Shown here in pieces: positions 42,926 to 52,749 of a stretch of 64,000 nucleotides of DNA (within the stretch, counting starts at the first letter, position 1; each line of letters opens with the position of its first letter). The notes under the pieces are model-generated. The model searched no databases. It was not told the DNA's origin and worked only from the letters and a program-made list of their open reading frames with translations. The translations under genes and the position numbers were made by a program. Source of the stretch: Burkholderiaceae bacterium (lineage in GTDB: Bacteria > Pseudomonadota > Gammaproteobacteria > Burkholderiales > Burkholderiaceae_E); the NCBI GenBank assembly GCA_016710525.1, contig JADJVQ010000016.1, forward strand, positions 1 through 64,000. Direction: 5' to 3'.

Positions 42926-43333
42926 ATGTCGCTTTCGAAAATCTTCGACATCAGCTCGACCGCGATCGCCGCGCAGAGCCAGCGCCTGAACATCGTGGCG
43001 TCCAATCTGGCCAACGCCGACAGCGTGGCCGGGCCCGACGGCAAAGCCTACAAGGCGCGCCAGGTGGTTTTCCAGGCACGCCAGCCCGAACGGGTCGACG
43101 GCACCGCGGGTGTGCGGGTCAGCGGAATCATCGAGGACGACACGCCCGGCAAGCGCGCGTTCGACCCGAAGCACCCGCAGGCCGATGCCGAGGGTTACGT
43201 GACCTCGAGCAACGTCAATGTCGTCGAGGAGATGGTGAACATGATCTCGGCCTCGCGCTCGTACCAGAACAACGTCGAGGTCCTCAACACGACCCAGCAG
43301 CTGCTGATCAAGACCTTGCAGCTCGGCCAATAA
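42926..43333 (+). CDS. flgC: Flagellar proximal rod protein FlgC
   Basis: A 135-residue rod protein. It begins MSLSKIFDISSTAIAAQSQR with the RLNIVASNLANADSV motif and ends with NVVEEMVNMISASRSYQNN and LLIKTLQLGQ, typical of FlgC. AGGAG precedes the ATG. Confidence 0.97.
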   Translation: MSLSKIFDISSTAIAAQSQRLNIVASNLANADSVAGPDGKAYKARQVVFQARQPERVDGTAGVRVSGIIEDDTPGKRAFDPKHPQADAEGYVTSSNVNVVEEMVNMISASRSYQNNVEVLNTTQQLLIKTLQLGQ

Positions 43334-43347
43334 ATCGAAAGCACGCC

Positions 43348-44057
43348 ATGACCACCGCGACATCTTCCGTGACCGACCAGACCGCCGCCCGACTGGCGCA
43401 GGTCGTCGGCGCGTCAACGCTGAACAATCCGACCGAGTCCGCCTCGGCCAGCGGCACCACCGCGGCCGACACCGAAGACCGGTTTCTGAAGCTGCTGGTG
43501 GCCCAGATGCGCAACCAGGACCCGTTGAACCCGCTGGACAACGCCCAGGTCACCACCCAGCTCGCCCAGATCAACACCGTGCGCGGCATCGAGACGCTGA
43601 ACGCCTCGGTCAGCAAGCTGGTCGATCGGGGCGCGACCTCGTCGCCGCTGGATGCGGTGGGCATGCTGGGGCGCCAGGCGCTGGTCGCCGGCAACACGAT
43701 CGAGCGGGCCGATGGCGAGTCCGGCACCCGGATCGGCTTCGAGCTGTCCAGCGCCGGCAAGGGCGCGCTGGCCGAAGTGGTCGATGCGGCGGGCAAGGTG
43801 GTTTTCAGCAAGCTGGTCCAGGCGCCGGCGGCCGGTGGCACATGATCGACTGGGACGGCACCGACGGCCAGGGCAGCCCGGTGCCCGCCGGCAGCTACCG
43901 GCTGCGGGTCAGCGCCACCGACGGCACCAACGCGATCGCGGCGACCGCACTGACCCCGGCCCGGGTGATCGGCGTGTCGCAGGCCGCCGATGGCGTGCGG
44001 CTGGACCTGGCGGGACGCGGTCCGGTTCCGGCGAACTCGGTCAAAGCCATTCTGTAA
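43348..44057 (+). pseudogene. flgD: Flagellar hook scaffold protein FlgD, frameshifted
   Basis: FlgD caps the growing hook. The N-terminal part has EDRFLKLLVAQMRNQDPLNP and TQLAQINTVRGIETLN. The frame ends in TGA at 43843-43845, but the expected FlgD continuation, MIDWDGTDGQGSPVPAGSY to the end, is in another frame up to 44057. One missing base near 43834-43842 (GGTGGCACATGA) accounts for this; restored, the protein is about 236 residues, a normal length. As read, 165 residues would be made, lacking most of the FlgD Ig-like part. Confidence 0.92.
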
Positions 44058-44113
44058 CTGTCGCGCGGGCGCGGCCCGCACGAAATCATTCGGCAATACC
44101 TCAGGAGCAACTC

Positions 44114-45331
44114 ATGGGTTTTCAGCAAGGATTGAGCGGTCTGAACGCCGCTGCGCGCAATCTCGACGTCATCGGCAACAACGTCGCCAACACCAATACG
44201 GTCGGTGCCAAGTCGGCGCGCGCCGAGTTTGCCGACCTGTACGCCAACTCGCTGCTGGGTGGCGGCAACAATTCGATCGGCATCGGCGTGACCTTGTCCG
44301 ATGTGGCGCAGCAGTTCACGCAGGGCGACATCGCGACCACGAACAATCCGCTGGACGTGGCGATCAATGGCGCGGGCTTCTTCCAGATGTCGACCAATGG
44401 CACGCTGAGCTACACCCGAAACGGCCAGTTCAAGCTGGATTCCCAGGGCTACATCACCAATGCCCAAGGATCTCGCCTGCAAGGCCACCTGCTCGATCCG
44501 GCGACCAATGTGATGGGCCAGATCACCACCGACCTGCGCCTGACCGTCAGCGGCATTCCGCCCAAGGGCACCGACGGCGCGACCGCGGCGCTGAACCTGG
44601 ATGCGCGGGTGACCGCGCCCGCCAACGCCTTCGACCCGACCGACCCGACCACCTATTCGGGTCTCACCTCGATGACGGTGTACTCGCCGCAGGGCCAGGC
44701 ACATACGCTGGCAATGTACTTCCGCAAGACGGCCGACAACGCGTGGGATGTCAATGCCTCGCTCGACGGCACCGCGTTCGCCGGCAATCCGATCACGCCA
44801 CTGACCTTCGCCGCCAATGGCACCCAGTCGCCGGCGCCGGCGCCGGTGTCGATCACCGTGCCGTTTCCGGTCTCCGAGGGGGGCGACCAGGCGGTCGATC
44901 TCGACCTGACGGCCGTCACCCAGTACGGCTCGGCCTTCGTCGTCAATTCGCTGGACCAGACCGGCTACGCGGTCGGCGACATGGCGGGCTTCAGCATCGG
45001 CGCCGACGGATCGGTGCAGGCGCGCTACACCAACGGCCGCACCCAGGAGCAGGCGGAACTGACGCTGGTGAACTTCCGCAATCCGCAGGGGCTGCAGTCG
45101 ATGGGCGCCAACCAGTGGGCCGAGACCACCGAGTCGGGCACGCCCAACCAGCCCCAGACGCCGGGCACCGGCAACCTGGGCGTCCTGCAGGCGGGCGCGC
45201 TGGAGCAATCCAACGTCGACCTGACCGGCGAGCTGGTGAACATGATCACCGCGCAGCGCGTCTACCAGGCCAACGCCCAGACGATCAAGGCGCAGGACCA
45301 GCTGTTGCAGACCATCGTCAACCTGCGCTGA
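44114..45331 (+). CDS. flgE: Flagellar hook protein FlgE
   Basis: A 405-residue hook protein. N-terminus MGFQQGLSGLNAAARNLDVI with GNNVANTNTVGAKS; C-terminus GELVNMITAQRVYQANAQTI. The ATG at 44114 has AGGAG upstream. Middle domains (D1/D2) are of usual length. Confidence 0.96.
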   Translation: MGFQQGLSGLNAAARNLDVIGNNVANTNTVGAKSARAEFADLYANSLLGGGNNSIGIGVTLSDVAQQFTQGDIATTNNPLDVAINGAGFFQMSTNGTLSYTRNGQFKLDSQGYITNAQGSRLQGHLLDPATNVMGQITTDLRLTVSGIPPKGTDGATAALNLDARVTAPANAFDPTDPTTYSGLTSMTVYSPQGQAHTLAMYFRKTADNAWDVNASLDGTAFAGNPITPLTFAANGTQSPAPAPVSITVPFPVSEGGDQAVDLDLTAVTQYGSAFVVNSLDQTGYAVGDMAGFSIGADGSVQARYTNGRTQEQAELTLVNFRNPQGLQSMGANQWAETTESGTPNQPQTPGTGNLGVLQAGALEQSNVDLTGELVNMITAQRVYQANAQTIKAQDQLLQTIVNLR

Positions 45332-45366
45332 TCGGCGCGGCGTAGACGAGGGCGACGGAGGAAACG

Positions 45367-46104
45367 ATGGACCGCATGATCTATCTGGCGATGTCGGGCG
45401 CCAAGGCGCTCTCGCAGCGCCAGGAGGCTCTGACCAACAACCTCGCCAATGCGAGCACCAGCGGCTTTCGCGCCGACATGATGACTTTTCGCTCGGTGCC
45501 GGTCCGTGCCGAGGGCACCGCGACCACCCGGGTGTTCAATCTCGAGGCCACGGCCGGCTTCAGCGTCGAGCCAGGCCCGGTCAGCACCACCGGGCGGTCG
45601 CTGGATGCGGCGATCCGGGGGCAGGGCTGGTTCGTCGTCCAGACACCCGACGGCAACGAGGCCCTGACCCGCAACGGCAATTTCCATATCGGAGCCGACG
45701 GCACGCTGCAGACCGCCAATGGCCTGCCGGTGGTCGGCGATGGCGGTCCGATCACCCTGCCGCCCAATGCCGAGGTGCTGTTCGGCGCCGACGGCACGAT
45801 CACCGCCCGGCAGGGCAACCAGCCGCCGCTGCAGGTGGGCAAGCTGAAACTGGCCAATCCGGAGGCCAACACCCTGGCCAAGGGCGCCGACGGGATGGTG
45901 CGCATCACCGGCGGCGACCCGCCCACCGACGACCCGGCGGTGCGGATTGCCGATGGCGCGCTGGAAGGCAGCAACGTCAATGTCGTCGAATCGATGGTCG
46001 GGATGATCGCGCTGGCCCGCCAGTTCGAGATGCAGATGAAGCTGCTGTCCAACGCCGAGCAGAACGAACAGCGGGCAGCGCAGTTGCTGTCGCTGAAGGG
46101 TTGA
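45367..46104 (+). CDS. flgF: Flagellar proximal rod protein FlgF
   Basis: A 245-residue rod protein. It begins MDRMIYLAMSGAKALSQRQE and has LTNNLANASTSGFRADM; the C-terminus is VESMVGMIALARQFEMQMKL, which distinguishes FlgF from FlgG. GGAGG precedes the ATG. Confidence 0.96.
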   Translation: MDRMIYLAMSGAKALSQRQEALTNNLANASTSGFRADMMTFRSVPVRAEGTATTRVFNLEATAGFSVEPGPVSTTGRSLDAAIRGQGWFVVQTPDGNEALTRNGNFHIGADGTLQTANGLPVVGDGGPITLPPNAEVLFGADGTITARQGNQPPLQVGKLKLANPEANTLAKGADGMVRITGGDPPTDDPAVRIADGALEGSNVNVVESMVGMIALARQFEMQMKLLSNAEQNEQRAAQLLSLKG

Positions 46105-46136
46105 GCGGCGCGCGAGCGCCCAGAAGGAGCCACACC

Positions 46137-46919
46137 ATGATCAGATCACTTTGGATCGCCAAGACCGGCCTGGATGCGCAGCAGACGCAGCTGGACACCA
46201 TCACCCACAACCTGGCCAACGTCAGCACGGTGGGCTACAAGCGTTCGCACGCGGTGTTCGAGGACCTGCTCTATCAGAACATGCGCCAGGCGGGGGCCCA
46301 GAGCACCCAGCAGACGCAGCTGCCCACCGGCCTGCAGCTGGGCGTGGGCGTGCGCACCGTGGCGACCGCGCGGGTCTTCACCCAGGGCGTGCTGCAGCAG
46401 ACCGACAACAAGCTGGACATCGCCATCAACGGCAACGGCTTCTTCCCGATCCAGCAGCCCGACGGCACGGTGGCCTACACCCGCGACGGCCAGTTCCGGG
46501 TCGATGCGCAGGGCCAGCTGGTGACCTCCAACGGCATGCCGATCGCCCCGCCGATCACGATCCCGGCCAACGCGCTGGCCGTGACCGTGGGTGCCGATGG
46601 CGTGGTCAGCATCAACACGCCCGGTCAGACCGCGTCGACCACGGTCGGGCAGATCCAGCTGGCCAGCTTCGTGAACCCGGCCGGCCTGGACCCGCACGGC
46701 CAGAATCTGTTCGTCGAGACCACCGCGTCGGGCACGGCCACGCTGGGCGCCGCGGGCACCAACGGCACCGGCACGCTCAAGCAGGGTTTCGTCGAGACCT
46801 CGAATGTCAACGTGGTCGAGGAACTGGTGAGCATGATCCAGACCCAGCGCGCCTACGAGATCAATTCCAAGGCCATCCAGACCTCCGACCAGATGCTGGC
46901 CCGGCTGGGTCAGCTGTGA
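46137..46919 (+). CDS. flgG: Flagellar distal rod protein FlgG
   Basis: A 260-residue distal rod protein. It begins MIRSLWIAKTGLDAQQTQLD, then ITHNLANVSTVGYKRSHAVF, and ends VEELVSMIQTQRAYEINSKA. The ATG at 46137 (AAGGAG upstream) is chosen; the frame is open back to the end of flgF. Confidence 0.97.
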   Translation: MIRSLWIAKTGLDAQQTQLDTITHNLANVSTVGYKRSHAVFEDLLYQNMRQAGAQSTQQTQLPTGLQLGVGVRTVATARVFTQGVLQQTDNKLDIAINGNGFFPIQQPDGTVAYTRDGQFRVDAQGQLVTSNGMPIAPPITIPANALAVTVGADGVVSINTPGQTASTTVGQIQLASFVNPAGLDPHGQNLFVETTASGTATLGAAGTNGTGTLKQGFVETSNVNVVEELVSMIQTQRAYEINSKAIQTSDQMLARLGQL

Positions 46920-46930
46920 GATTGACCGTC

Positions 46931-47701
46931 ATGTACGCCCTGATCGCACGCCGTTTCGGCAATCGCTCCCGCAATGCCGGGTGGGAACTCGCCCACACCG
47001 GTCGAATCGTTCGCGGACTGGCTCTGCTGGCTGCCTGCGGTGCGCTGGCCGTGTCCGCAGGCTGCACCGACCTGTTTGCGCGTCCCACCGTGGATGTGCG
47101 CGAACCGACCACCATTCGCCCGCCCGCGCTGGCGGCGTCCACGCCTGGCGCGACGACGGCCGAGCCGGGCGCGATCTTCGTGGCCGGCGCGCACCGCGGG
47201 CTGTTCGAGGATCGGCGCGCGCGCCTGGTGGGCGATGTCATCACCATCCAGATCCAGGAGAAGTACTCGGCCAAGCAGAGCTCGAACAGCTCGGTCGAGC
47301 GCCAGGGCTCGGTCGACGCGAAGGTCGGCCTGCTGCCCTTCTTCACCCCCAACGCCACCAAGCGCCTGTCCGCGCAGGGCAGCTCGGCCAACACCTTCGA
47401 AGGCAAGGGCGAGACCGGCACCGACAACGAGTTCACCGGCGTGATCACGGTGACGGTCATCGAAGTGCTGCCCAACGGCAACCTGGCGGTGGTCGGCGAG
47501 AAGCAGGTCGGCATCAATCAGAACGTCGAACGGCTGCGGTTTTCCGGGGTGATCAATCCGGCGACGATCCTGCCGGGCAACACCGTCAACTCGACCCAGG
47601 TGGCCGACGCGCGCCTCGAGGTGCGCAGCCGAGGCGACATCGATCGCGCCCAGACCACCGGGTGGCTGTCCAAGTTCTTCATGAGTTTCCTGCCGATTTG
47701 A
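46931..47701 (+). CDS. flgH: Flagellar L-ring lipoprotein FlgH
   Basis: A 256-residue outer-membrane lipoprotein. The lipobox VSAGC follows a hydrophobic signal (residues about 27-45), preceded by a longer than usual basic N-terminal stretch. The mature domain has RLVGDVITIQIQEKYSAKQS and LRFSGVINPATILPGNTVNS, the FlgH signature, ending FFMSFLPI. The ATG at 46931 lacks a strong ribosome site, so coupling to flgG (11 bp away) is likely. Confidence 0.95.
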   Translation: MYALIARRFGNRSRNAGWELAHTGRIVRGLALLAACGALAVSAGCTDLFARPTVDVREPTTIRPPALAASTPGATTAEPGAIFVAGAHRGLFEDRRARLVGDVITIQIQEKYSAKQSSNSSVERQGSVDAKVGLLPFFTPNATKRLSAQGSSANTFEGKGETGTDNEFTGVITVTVIEVLPNGNLAVVGEKQVGINQNVERLRFSGVINPATILPGNTVNSTQVADARLEVRSRGDIDRAQTTGWLSKFFMSFLPI

Positions 47702-47714
47702 GGCTTTGCCCGAC

Positions 47715-48881
47715 ATGCGTTTTCCCCCTGTGTTCCTGAAGTACTGCCGTACCGGCTGCCGATCGTGGCTGGCCCCGATCGTTCTGGCCGCCATGGCGGC
47801 GGGCCTGACCGTGTCGGGCGCGCCTGCCCGCGCCGAGCGCATCAAGGAGATCGCCTCGATGCAGGGCGTGCGCACCAACCAGCTGCTGGGCTACGGCCTG
47901 GTGGTCGGTCTGGACGGCAGCGGCGACCAGACCACTCAGGCACCGTTCACCGCCCAGAGCGTGAACTCGATGCTCTCGCAGCTGGGAATCCAGCTGCCCC
48001 CCGGCGTGACGCCCCAGCTGCGCAATTCGGCTGCGGTGATGGTCACCACCCAATTGCCGGCCTATGCGCGCCCAGGGCAGCCGATCGACGTGACCGTTTC
48101 GTCGCTGGGCAATGCCAAGAGCCTGCGCGGGGGCACGCTGCTGCTCACGCCGCTGCGCGGCGCCGACGGCCAGATCTATGCGATCGCCCAGGGCAACGTG
48201 ATCGTCGGTGGCGCCGGCGCGTCGGCTGGCGGCAGCAAGGTTCAGATCAATCACCTCAGCGCCGGCCGGGTACCGGGCGGAGCGACCGTCGAGCGGGCCG
48301 TCGCCAGCCCGGCGCTGACCGGGCCGACCGTGCGGCTGGAGCTCACCCAGACCGATTTCACCCTGGCTGGCAAAGTGGCTGCCGCCATCAACAAGTCCCT
48401 GGGTACCGAGGGCGCCGCCCTGGCGCAGGCGCTGGACGCCCGGGTGATCGAGGTGCAGCTGCCCGCCGAAGCCGACAAGCGGGTGCCGTTCCTGGCGCTG
48501 CTCGAAAACGTCGACGTGACCCAGGACCTGCCCTCGCCCAAGGTGGTGGTCAATGCCCGCACGGGGTCGGTGGTGATGAACCAGACGGTGACCCTGGCGC
48601 CCAGCGCGGTGGCTCACGGCAACCTCAGCGTGACGATTTCCTCGACACCGGTCGTCTCCCAGCCCGGCGCTTTCTCTCAAGGTCAGACGGTTGTTGCCGA
48701 AAAAGCGGATATCCAGATCAAGCAGGACGGGGGGGCCGTCATCAAGCTGGAAGGCGGGGCCAAGCTCACCGATGTGGTCAAGGCCCTGAACACGCTGGGT
48801 GCGACTTCCGGTGACCTGATCGCCATTCTTCAGGCATTGAAGGCCGCGGGCAGCCTGAAAGCCGAACTCGACATCATCTGA
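47715..48881 (+). CDS. flgI: Flagellar P-ring protein FlgI
   Basis: A 388-residue periplasmic P-ring protein. A signal peptide (APIVLAAMAAGLTVSGAPARA) is followed by ERIKEIASMQGVRTNQLLGY and GLVVGLDGSGDQTTQAPFT, highly conserved in FlgI. The ATG at 47715 is chosen over a TTG at 47706; GAGG overlapping the flgH stop is about 11 bases upstream. Confidence 0.96.
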   Translation: MRFPPVFLKYCRTGCRSWLAPIVLAAMAAGLTVSGAPARAERIKEIASMQGVRTNQLLGYGLVVGLDGSGDQTTQAPFTAQSVNSMLSQLGIQLPPGVTPQLRNSAAVMVTTQLPAYARPGQPIDVTVSSLGNAKSLRGGTLLLTPLRGADGQIYAIAQGNVIVGGAGASAGGSKVQINHLSAGRVPGGATVERAVASPALTGPTVRLELTQTDFTLAGKVAAAINKSLGTEGAALAQALDARVIEVQLPAEADKRVPFLALLENVDVTQDLPSPKVVVNARTGSVVMNQTVTLAPSAVAHGNLSVTISSTPVVSQPGAFSQGQTVVAEKADIQIKQDGGAVIKLEGGAKLTDVVKALNTLGATSGDLIAILQALKAAGSLKAELDII

Positions 48882-48893
48882 CGGACGTTTCTC

Positions 48894-49826
48894 ATGGACC
48901 CGCAACCGCTGTTGGCTACCGATGCGCGCTCGCTCGATGCGTTGCGCCGGCAGGCTGGCGCCGATCCGAAGGCGGCGGTGCGCGCGGCTGCCGGGCAGTT
49001 CGAATCGGTGTTCATGCGCCAGATGCTCAAGGCGATGCGCGACGCGGTTCCCAAGAGCGGCATGTGGGATGGGCCGGCCCAGTCGACCTACACCGACATG
49101 CTCGACCAGCAGAGCCGCGAAGCCCTGCCCGTTGCCAACCCGGTCGTTGCCAACAACGCCCTGATTCGGCAGGCGCTGGCGGCGTTTGCCGCCACTGCCG
49201 GAGCTCCCGCGACGACGCCAGCCGACCTGTCCGGTCCGCTGGCCGGCGCCAATGCGAGCGCCGCGGCGACGGCCGCCGCCGGCACTGCGCGCTGGACCGG
49301 CCAGGCGGGCCCGGTGTACTCGCCGGCGCAACCCAATGTCGCCAACCTGAGCGGCCCGCAGGCCGATTTCGTCCGCAAGGTCTGGCCGCACGCGCTGCTG
49401 GCGGAACGCTCGACGGGCGTGCCGGCCGCGTTCATCGTCGGCCAGGCGGCCCTCGAATCGGGATGGGGCCGCCACGAGATCCGCAATGCCAATGGCACCG
49501 GCAGCTTCAATCTGTTCGGCATCAAGGCCGGCGGCGCCTGGAAGGGCGATGCGGCCTCTGCCAGCACCACCGAATACGTCGGCGGCCAGGCGACCCGCCG
49601 GGTCGAGCGCTTTCGGGCCTACGGCTCGTATGGCGAAGCCTTCCAGGATTGGGCCGGCATGATGGTCCGCAATCCGCGCTACAGCCGGATCCTTCAGTCG
49701 GGTGGCAGTGTGCAGGCCTTCGCCGCCAACATGCAGCGCGCCGGTTATGCGACCGATCCGGCCTACGGGTCGAAGCTTGAAAAAGTCATCCAGAAGACGC
49801 TGACCCTTCAGCGGCTGGTGACCTGA
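48894..49826 (+). CDS. flgJ: Rod cap and peptidoglycan hydrolase FlgJ
   Basis: A 310-residue two-domain protein. The N-terminal rod-capping domain (AAGQFESVFMRQMLKAMRDA) is followed by an Ala/Thr-rich linker and a C-terminal muramidase domain. This has the likely catalytic Glu in FIVGQAALESGWGRHEI, then FNLFGIKAGGAWKGD. It opens the peptidoglycan layer for the rod. Confidence 0.96.
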   Translation: MDPQPLLATDARSLDALRRQAGADPKAAVRAAAGQFESVFMRQMLKAMRDAVPKSGMWDGPAQSTYTDMLDQQSREALPVANPVVANNALIRQALAAFAATAGAPATTPADLSGPLAGANASAAATAAAGTARWTGQAGPVYSPAQPNVANLSGPQADFVRKVWPHALLAERSTGVPAAFIVGQAALESGWGRHEIRNANGTGSFNLFGIKAGGAWKGDAASASTTEYVGGQATRRVERFRAYGSYGEAFQDWAGMMVRNPRYSRILQSGGSVQAFAANMQRAGYATDPAYGSKLEKVIQKTLTLQRLVT

Positions 49827-49851
49827 TGCAACACCACGAGGATCGACTCCC

Positions 49852-51732
49852 ATGTCCGACCTGCTCAATGTAGGTGCCTCGGCACTGCGTGCGGCCTATT
49901 CGCAGATGCGTACGACCGGCCACAACATCTCGAATGTCAACACGCCCGGTTACAGCCGCCAGGAGGTGCAGCTCGCGACCGCCGAGGGCACCTTCAGCGG
50001 CGGCGGATTCGTCGGCCGCGGCGTGGTGGTCGAGACCGTGGTGCGCCGCTACGATGCCCACCTGACGGCCGAAGTCGCTTCCGGACTGGCGATGTCCAGC
50101 GCCGACACCGTCCGCGCGGGCCAGCTCGAGCGCCTGGACCGCGCGTTCGCCGACACCGAAAACGGCATCGGTGCGGGTCTGGACGATCTCACCAGCGCGA
50201 TGGCCGATGTCGTGAACCGGCCGGCGGACCCGTCGGCGCGCACCGTGGCGGCCAATCGCGCCAACATGCTGGCCGAGCGCTTCAGCGGCATGCGCGATCG
50301 GCTCGAGGACATCCATGCGCAGGTCGACCTGCGGATGGGCGAGGGCGTGAACAAGGTCAACGAAACCCTCAAGCAGCTGGCGGCGGTCAACGAGCAGATC
50401 GCCAAGAGCAGCGGCAGCGGGCAGCCGTCCAACGACCTGCTCGATCGGCGCGACGTGCTGGTCGAAGACGTCAACAAGCAGATGAAAGCCACCGCGTATG
50501 TCAACTACGACAACACGGTGAGCCTGTTCTCGGCGTCGGGCCAGGCGCTGGTCGTGGGCAAGTCGATCGCCAACTTCTCGCTCAGTGCCGATACCCTCGA
50601 TCCGCGCAGGCTGACGGTCTCGCTGAACACCTCGGGGCGTTCGATCGCGATGGAGAGCGACTCGCTGGGCGGCGGCGAACTGGCCGGCCTGATCCGGTTT
50701 CGCGACGAGGACCTGGCCGCGGCCTCCGGGCGGCTCGGCCAGCTGGCCGCGGCCGTCGGCGCGGCCTACAACGCGCAGCAGGCGCTGGGCCGCGACGCCA
50801 CCGGCGCGGTCGGCGCGCCGATGTTCGACATCGGTGACCCGCGCGCCTTCGGTTCGACCTTGAACACCGGCAATGCGGTGCTGGGCGCAACCTTGATCGA
50901 TGGCACGCAGGTGAGCAACGGCGACTACGAGATCAACTACGACGGCACCAACTGGTCGGCAACCCGGTCCAGCGATGATTCGGTCGTGCCCATTGCCGGC
51001 TTCCCGGCGACCATCGACGGCATCCAGATCAGCCTGACCAGCGGTGCCGCGGTGGCCGGTGACAAGTTCCTGGTCCGGGCGGCCTCCGAGTTCGCCAACG
51101 ACTTCTCGATGGTGCTGCCGTCGCCCTCGCGGCTGGCCACCGGACTGGCGGCAGCCCCTCAGCTGGGTGCCACCAACGCCGGCGATGCCGGGGTGTCGGC
51201 CTTCCAGGTGACCAGCAACGATGCCAACCTGACCGCTGCGGTCAGCATCCAGTTCACGAGTCCGACCACGTTCAATGTCACTGGCACAGGTACCGGCAAT
51301 CCGACCGGGGTCGCCTACACGCCGGGCATGACACTGAACTACAACGGCTGGCAGATGACCTTGAAGGGCACGCCGGCGACCAACGACACGATCAGCGTGT
51401 CGGCGACCCAGAACCCAGCGGTCGACAACCGCAATGCGCGGGCCATGGTCGGCATCGCCGACCGTCTGCTGGTCGGCGGACAGCGCGCCGTCGATGCCTA
51501 TGGCGACCTGACGGCCGATGTCGGAATCCGGACGCAGTCGGCGCAGTCGTCGCTGGCCCTGTCGTCGCGGACCCTCGAGGACGCCCAGGCCGCGCGCTCG
51601 GAGATATCGGGAGTCAATCTGGACGAAGAGGCGGCACGCCTTCTGCAGTACCAGCAGGCATATCAGGCCGCAGCCAAGCTGATCGCCACAGCGCAGACGG
51701 TGTTCGACACCCTGCTGCAGGCCGCCGCCTGA
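49852..51732 (+). CDS. flgK: Hook-filament junction protein FlgK (HAP1)
   Basis: A 626-residue junction protein. It begins LLNVGASALRAAYSQMRTTG with HNISNVNTPGYSRQEVQ, and ends ARLLQYQQAYQAAAKLIATA. Length is in the usual betaproteobacterial range. FlgN, encoded nearby, is its chaperone. Confidence 0.96.
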   Translation: MSDLLNVGASALRAAYSQMRTTGHNISNVNTPGYSRQEVQLATAEGTFSGGGFVGRGVVVETVVRRYDAHLTAEVASGLAMSSADTVRAGQLERLDRAFADTENGIGAGLDDLTSAMADVVNRPADPSARTVAANRANMLAERFSGMRDRLEDIHAQVDLRMGEGVNKVNETLKQLAAVNEQIAKSSGSGQPSNDLLDRRDVLVEDVNKQMKATAYVNYDNTVSLFSASGQALVVGKSIANFSLSADTLDPRRLTVSLNTSGRSIAMESDSLGGGELAGLIRFRDEDLAAASGRLGQLAAAVGAAYNAQQALGRDATGAVGAPMFDIGDPRAFGSTLNTGNAVLGATLIDGTQVSNGDYEINYDGTNWSATRSSDDSVVPIAGFPATIDGIQISLTSGAAVAGDKFLVRAASEFANDFSMVLPSPSRLATGLAAAPQLGATNAGDAGVSAFQVTSNDANLTAAVSIQFTSPTTFNVTGTGTGNPTGVAYTPGMTLNYNGWQMTLKGTPATNDTISVSATQNPAVDNRNARAMVGIADRLLVGGQRAVDAYGDLTADVGIRTQSAQSSLALSSRTLEDAQAARSEISGVNLDEEAARLLQYQQAYQAAAKLIATAQTVFDTLLQAAA

Positions 51733-51769
51733 TCGGTATTACCACCCCAAATCCCGTCGGAGACCCACC

Positions 51770-52681
51770 GTGCGCGTATCCACCGCCTTTGCCTACCAGA
51801 CCGCGATCGACGCGATGAACGATCGTCAGTCCAAACTGGCGCGCACCCAGACCGAGCTGTCGACCGGGCGCAAGCTGCTGAGCGCCAGCGACGATCCGAT
51901 GGCCGCTGCCGCGGCCGAGCGCACCCGCTCGGCGCAGCGCCGGATCGAAACCCAGACCCGGATGAACGAATTCGCGAGCACCATCCTGAAGCAGGCCGAC
52001 ATGACGCTCGGTCAGGTCACCGAGGTGATGCAGCTGCTGCGAGAAGGCGTGGTCCAGGCGGGCAACGGGACGCTGTCGGCCCAGGATCGCGCAATGCTCG
52101 CCACGCAGTTCCGAGGTTATCGCGACGAACTGCTGACCCTGGCCAATCGTCCGGACGGCTCCGGCGGATACGTCTTCGGCGGGCAGGGCACCAGCAGTGC
52201 GCCGTTCGCCGACGGCGCAAGCGTCACCTATCAGCCGCAGGTCGGCGAGCAGCAGGTAGGCCTGGACGCCAGCACGCCGACCAGCCTGGACGGGCGCCAG
52301 ACTTTCATGAATCTGCCCAATGGCGCCGGCACCCAGAGCGTCTTCGACCTGCTGGACAGCACCCTGAGCGTGCTCGAAGACAGCGCGGCGACGCCCGCCA
52401 CCGTCACCGCCACGGTCACCGCGGCGCTGGCCGGCATCGACGTGGCGATCGATCGCGCCACCTCCAAGCGCACCGAGGTCGGCGAACACCTTCGTTCGCT
52501 GGAGAGCCGCACCAGCCTGGCTGAAGCGGGATCGATCGAACTGGCCGCGCAGATGTCCGATCTGGTCGACGTCGACTTCGCCAAGGCGATCTCGGATTTC
52601 CAGAACAACCAGACCGCCCTGTCGGCCGCGATGAAAACCTACTCCCAGATCTCGAAGATGTCCCTCTTCGACTATCTCTGA
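51770..52681 (+). CDS. flgL: Hook-filament junction protein FlgL (HAP3)
   Basis: A 303-residue junction protein resembling flagellin termini. N-terminus RVSTAFAYQTAIDAMNDRQS with LSTGRKLLSASDDP; C-terminus QTALSAAMKTYSQISKMSLF and DYL. The start is a GTG (codes MRVSTAF). It lies 37 bp after flgK. Confidence 0.95.
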   Translation: MRVSTAFAYQTAIDAMNDRQSKLARTQTELSTGRKLLSASDDPMAAAAAERTRSAQRRIETQTRMNEFASTILKQADMTLGQVTEVMQLLREGVVQAGNGTLSAQDRAMLATQFRGYRDELLTLANRPDGSGGYVFGGQGTSSAPFADGASVTYQPQVGEQQVGLDASTPTSLDGRQTFMNLPNGAGTQSVFDLLDSTLSVLEDSAATPATVTATVTAALAGIDVAIDRATSKRTEVGEHLRSLESRTSLAEAGSIELAAQMSDLVDVDFAKAISDFQNNQTALSAAMKTYSQISKMSLFDYL

Positions 52682-52749
52682 TACCGCACGCCTGATGGCG
52701 CCACAGCCGGCCTGAATCAACCCGAAACACCGAACGGAACCACGTCAAG

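Noticed and set aside
43842..44057. A separate small gene starting MIDWDGTDGQG
   Set aside because: It is the C-terminal part of FlgD after a frameshift; there is no ribosome site and the DWDG motif is internal to FlgD.
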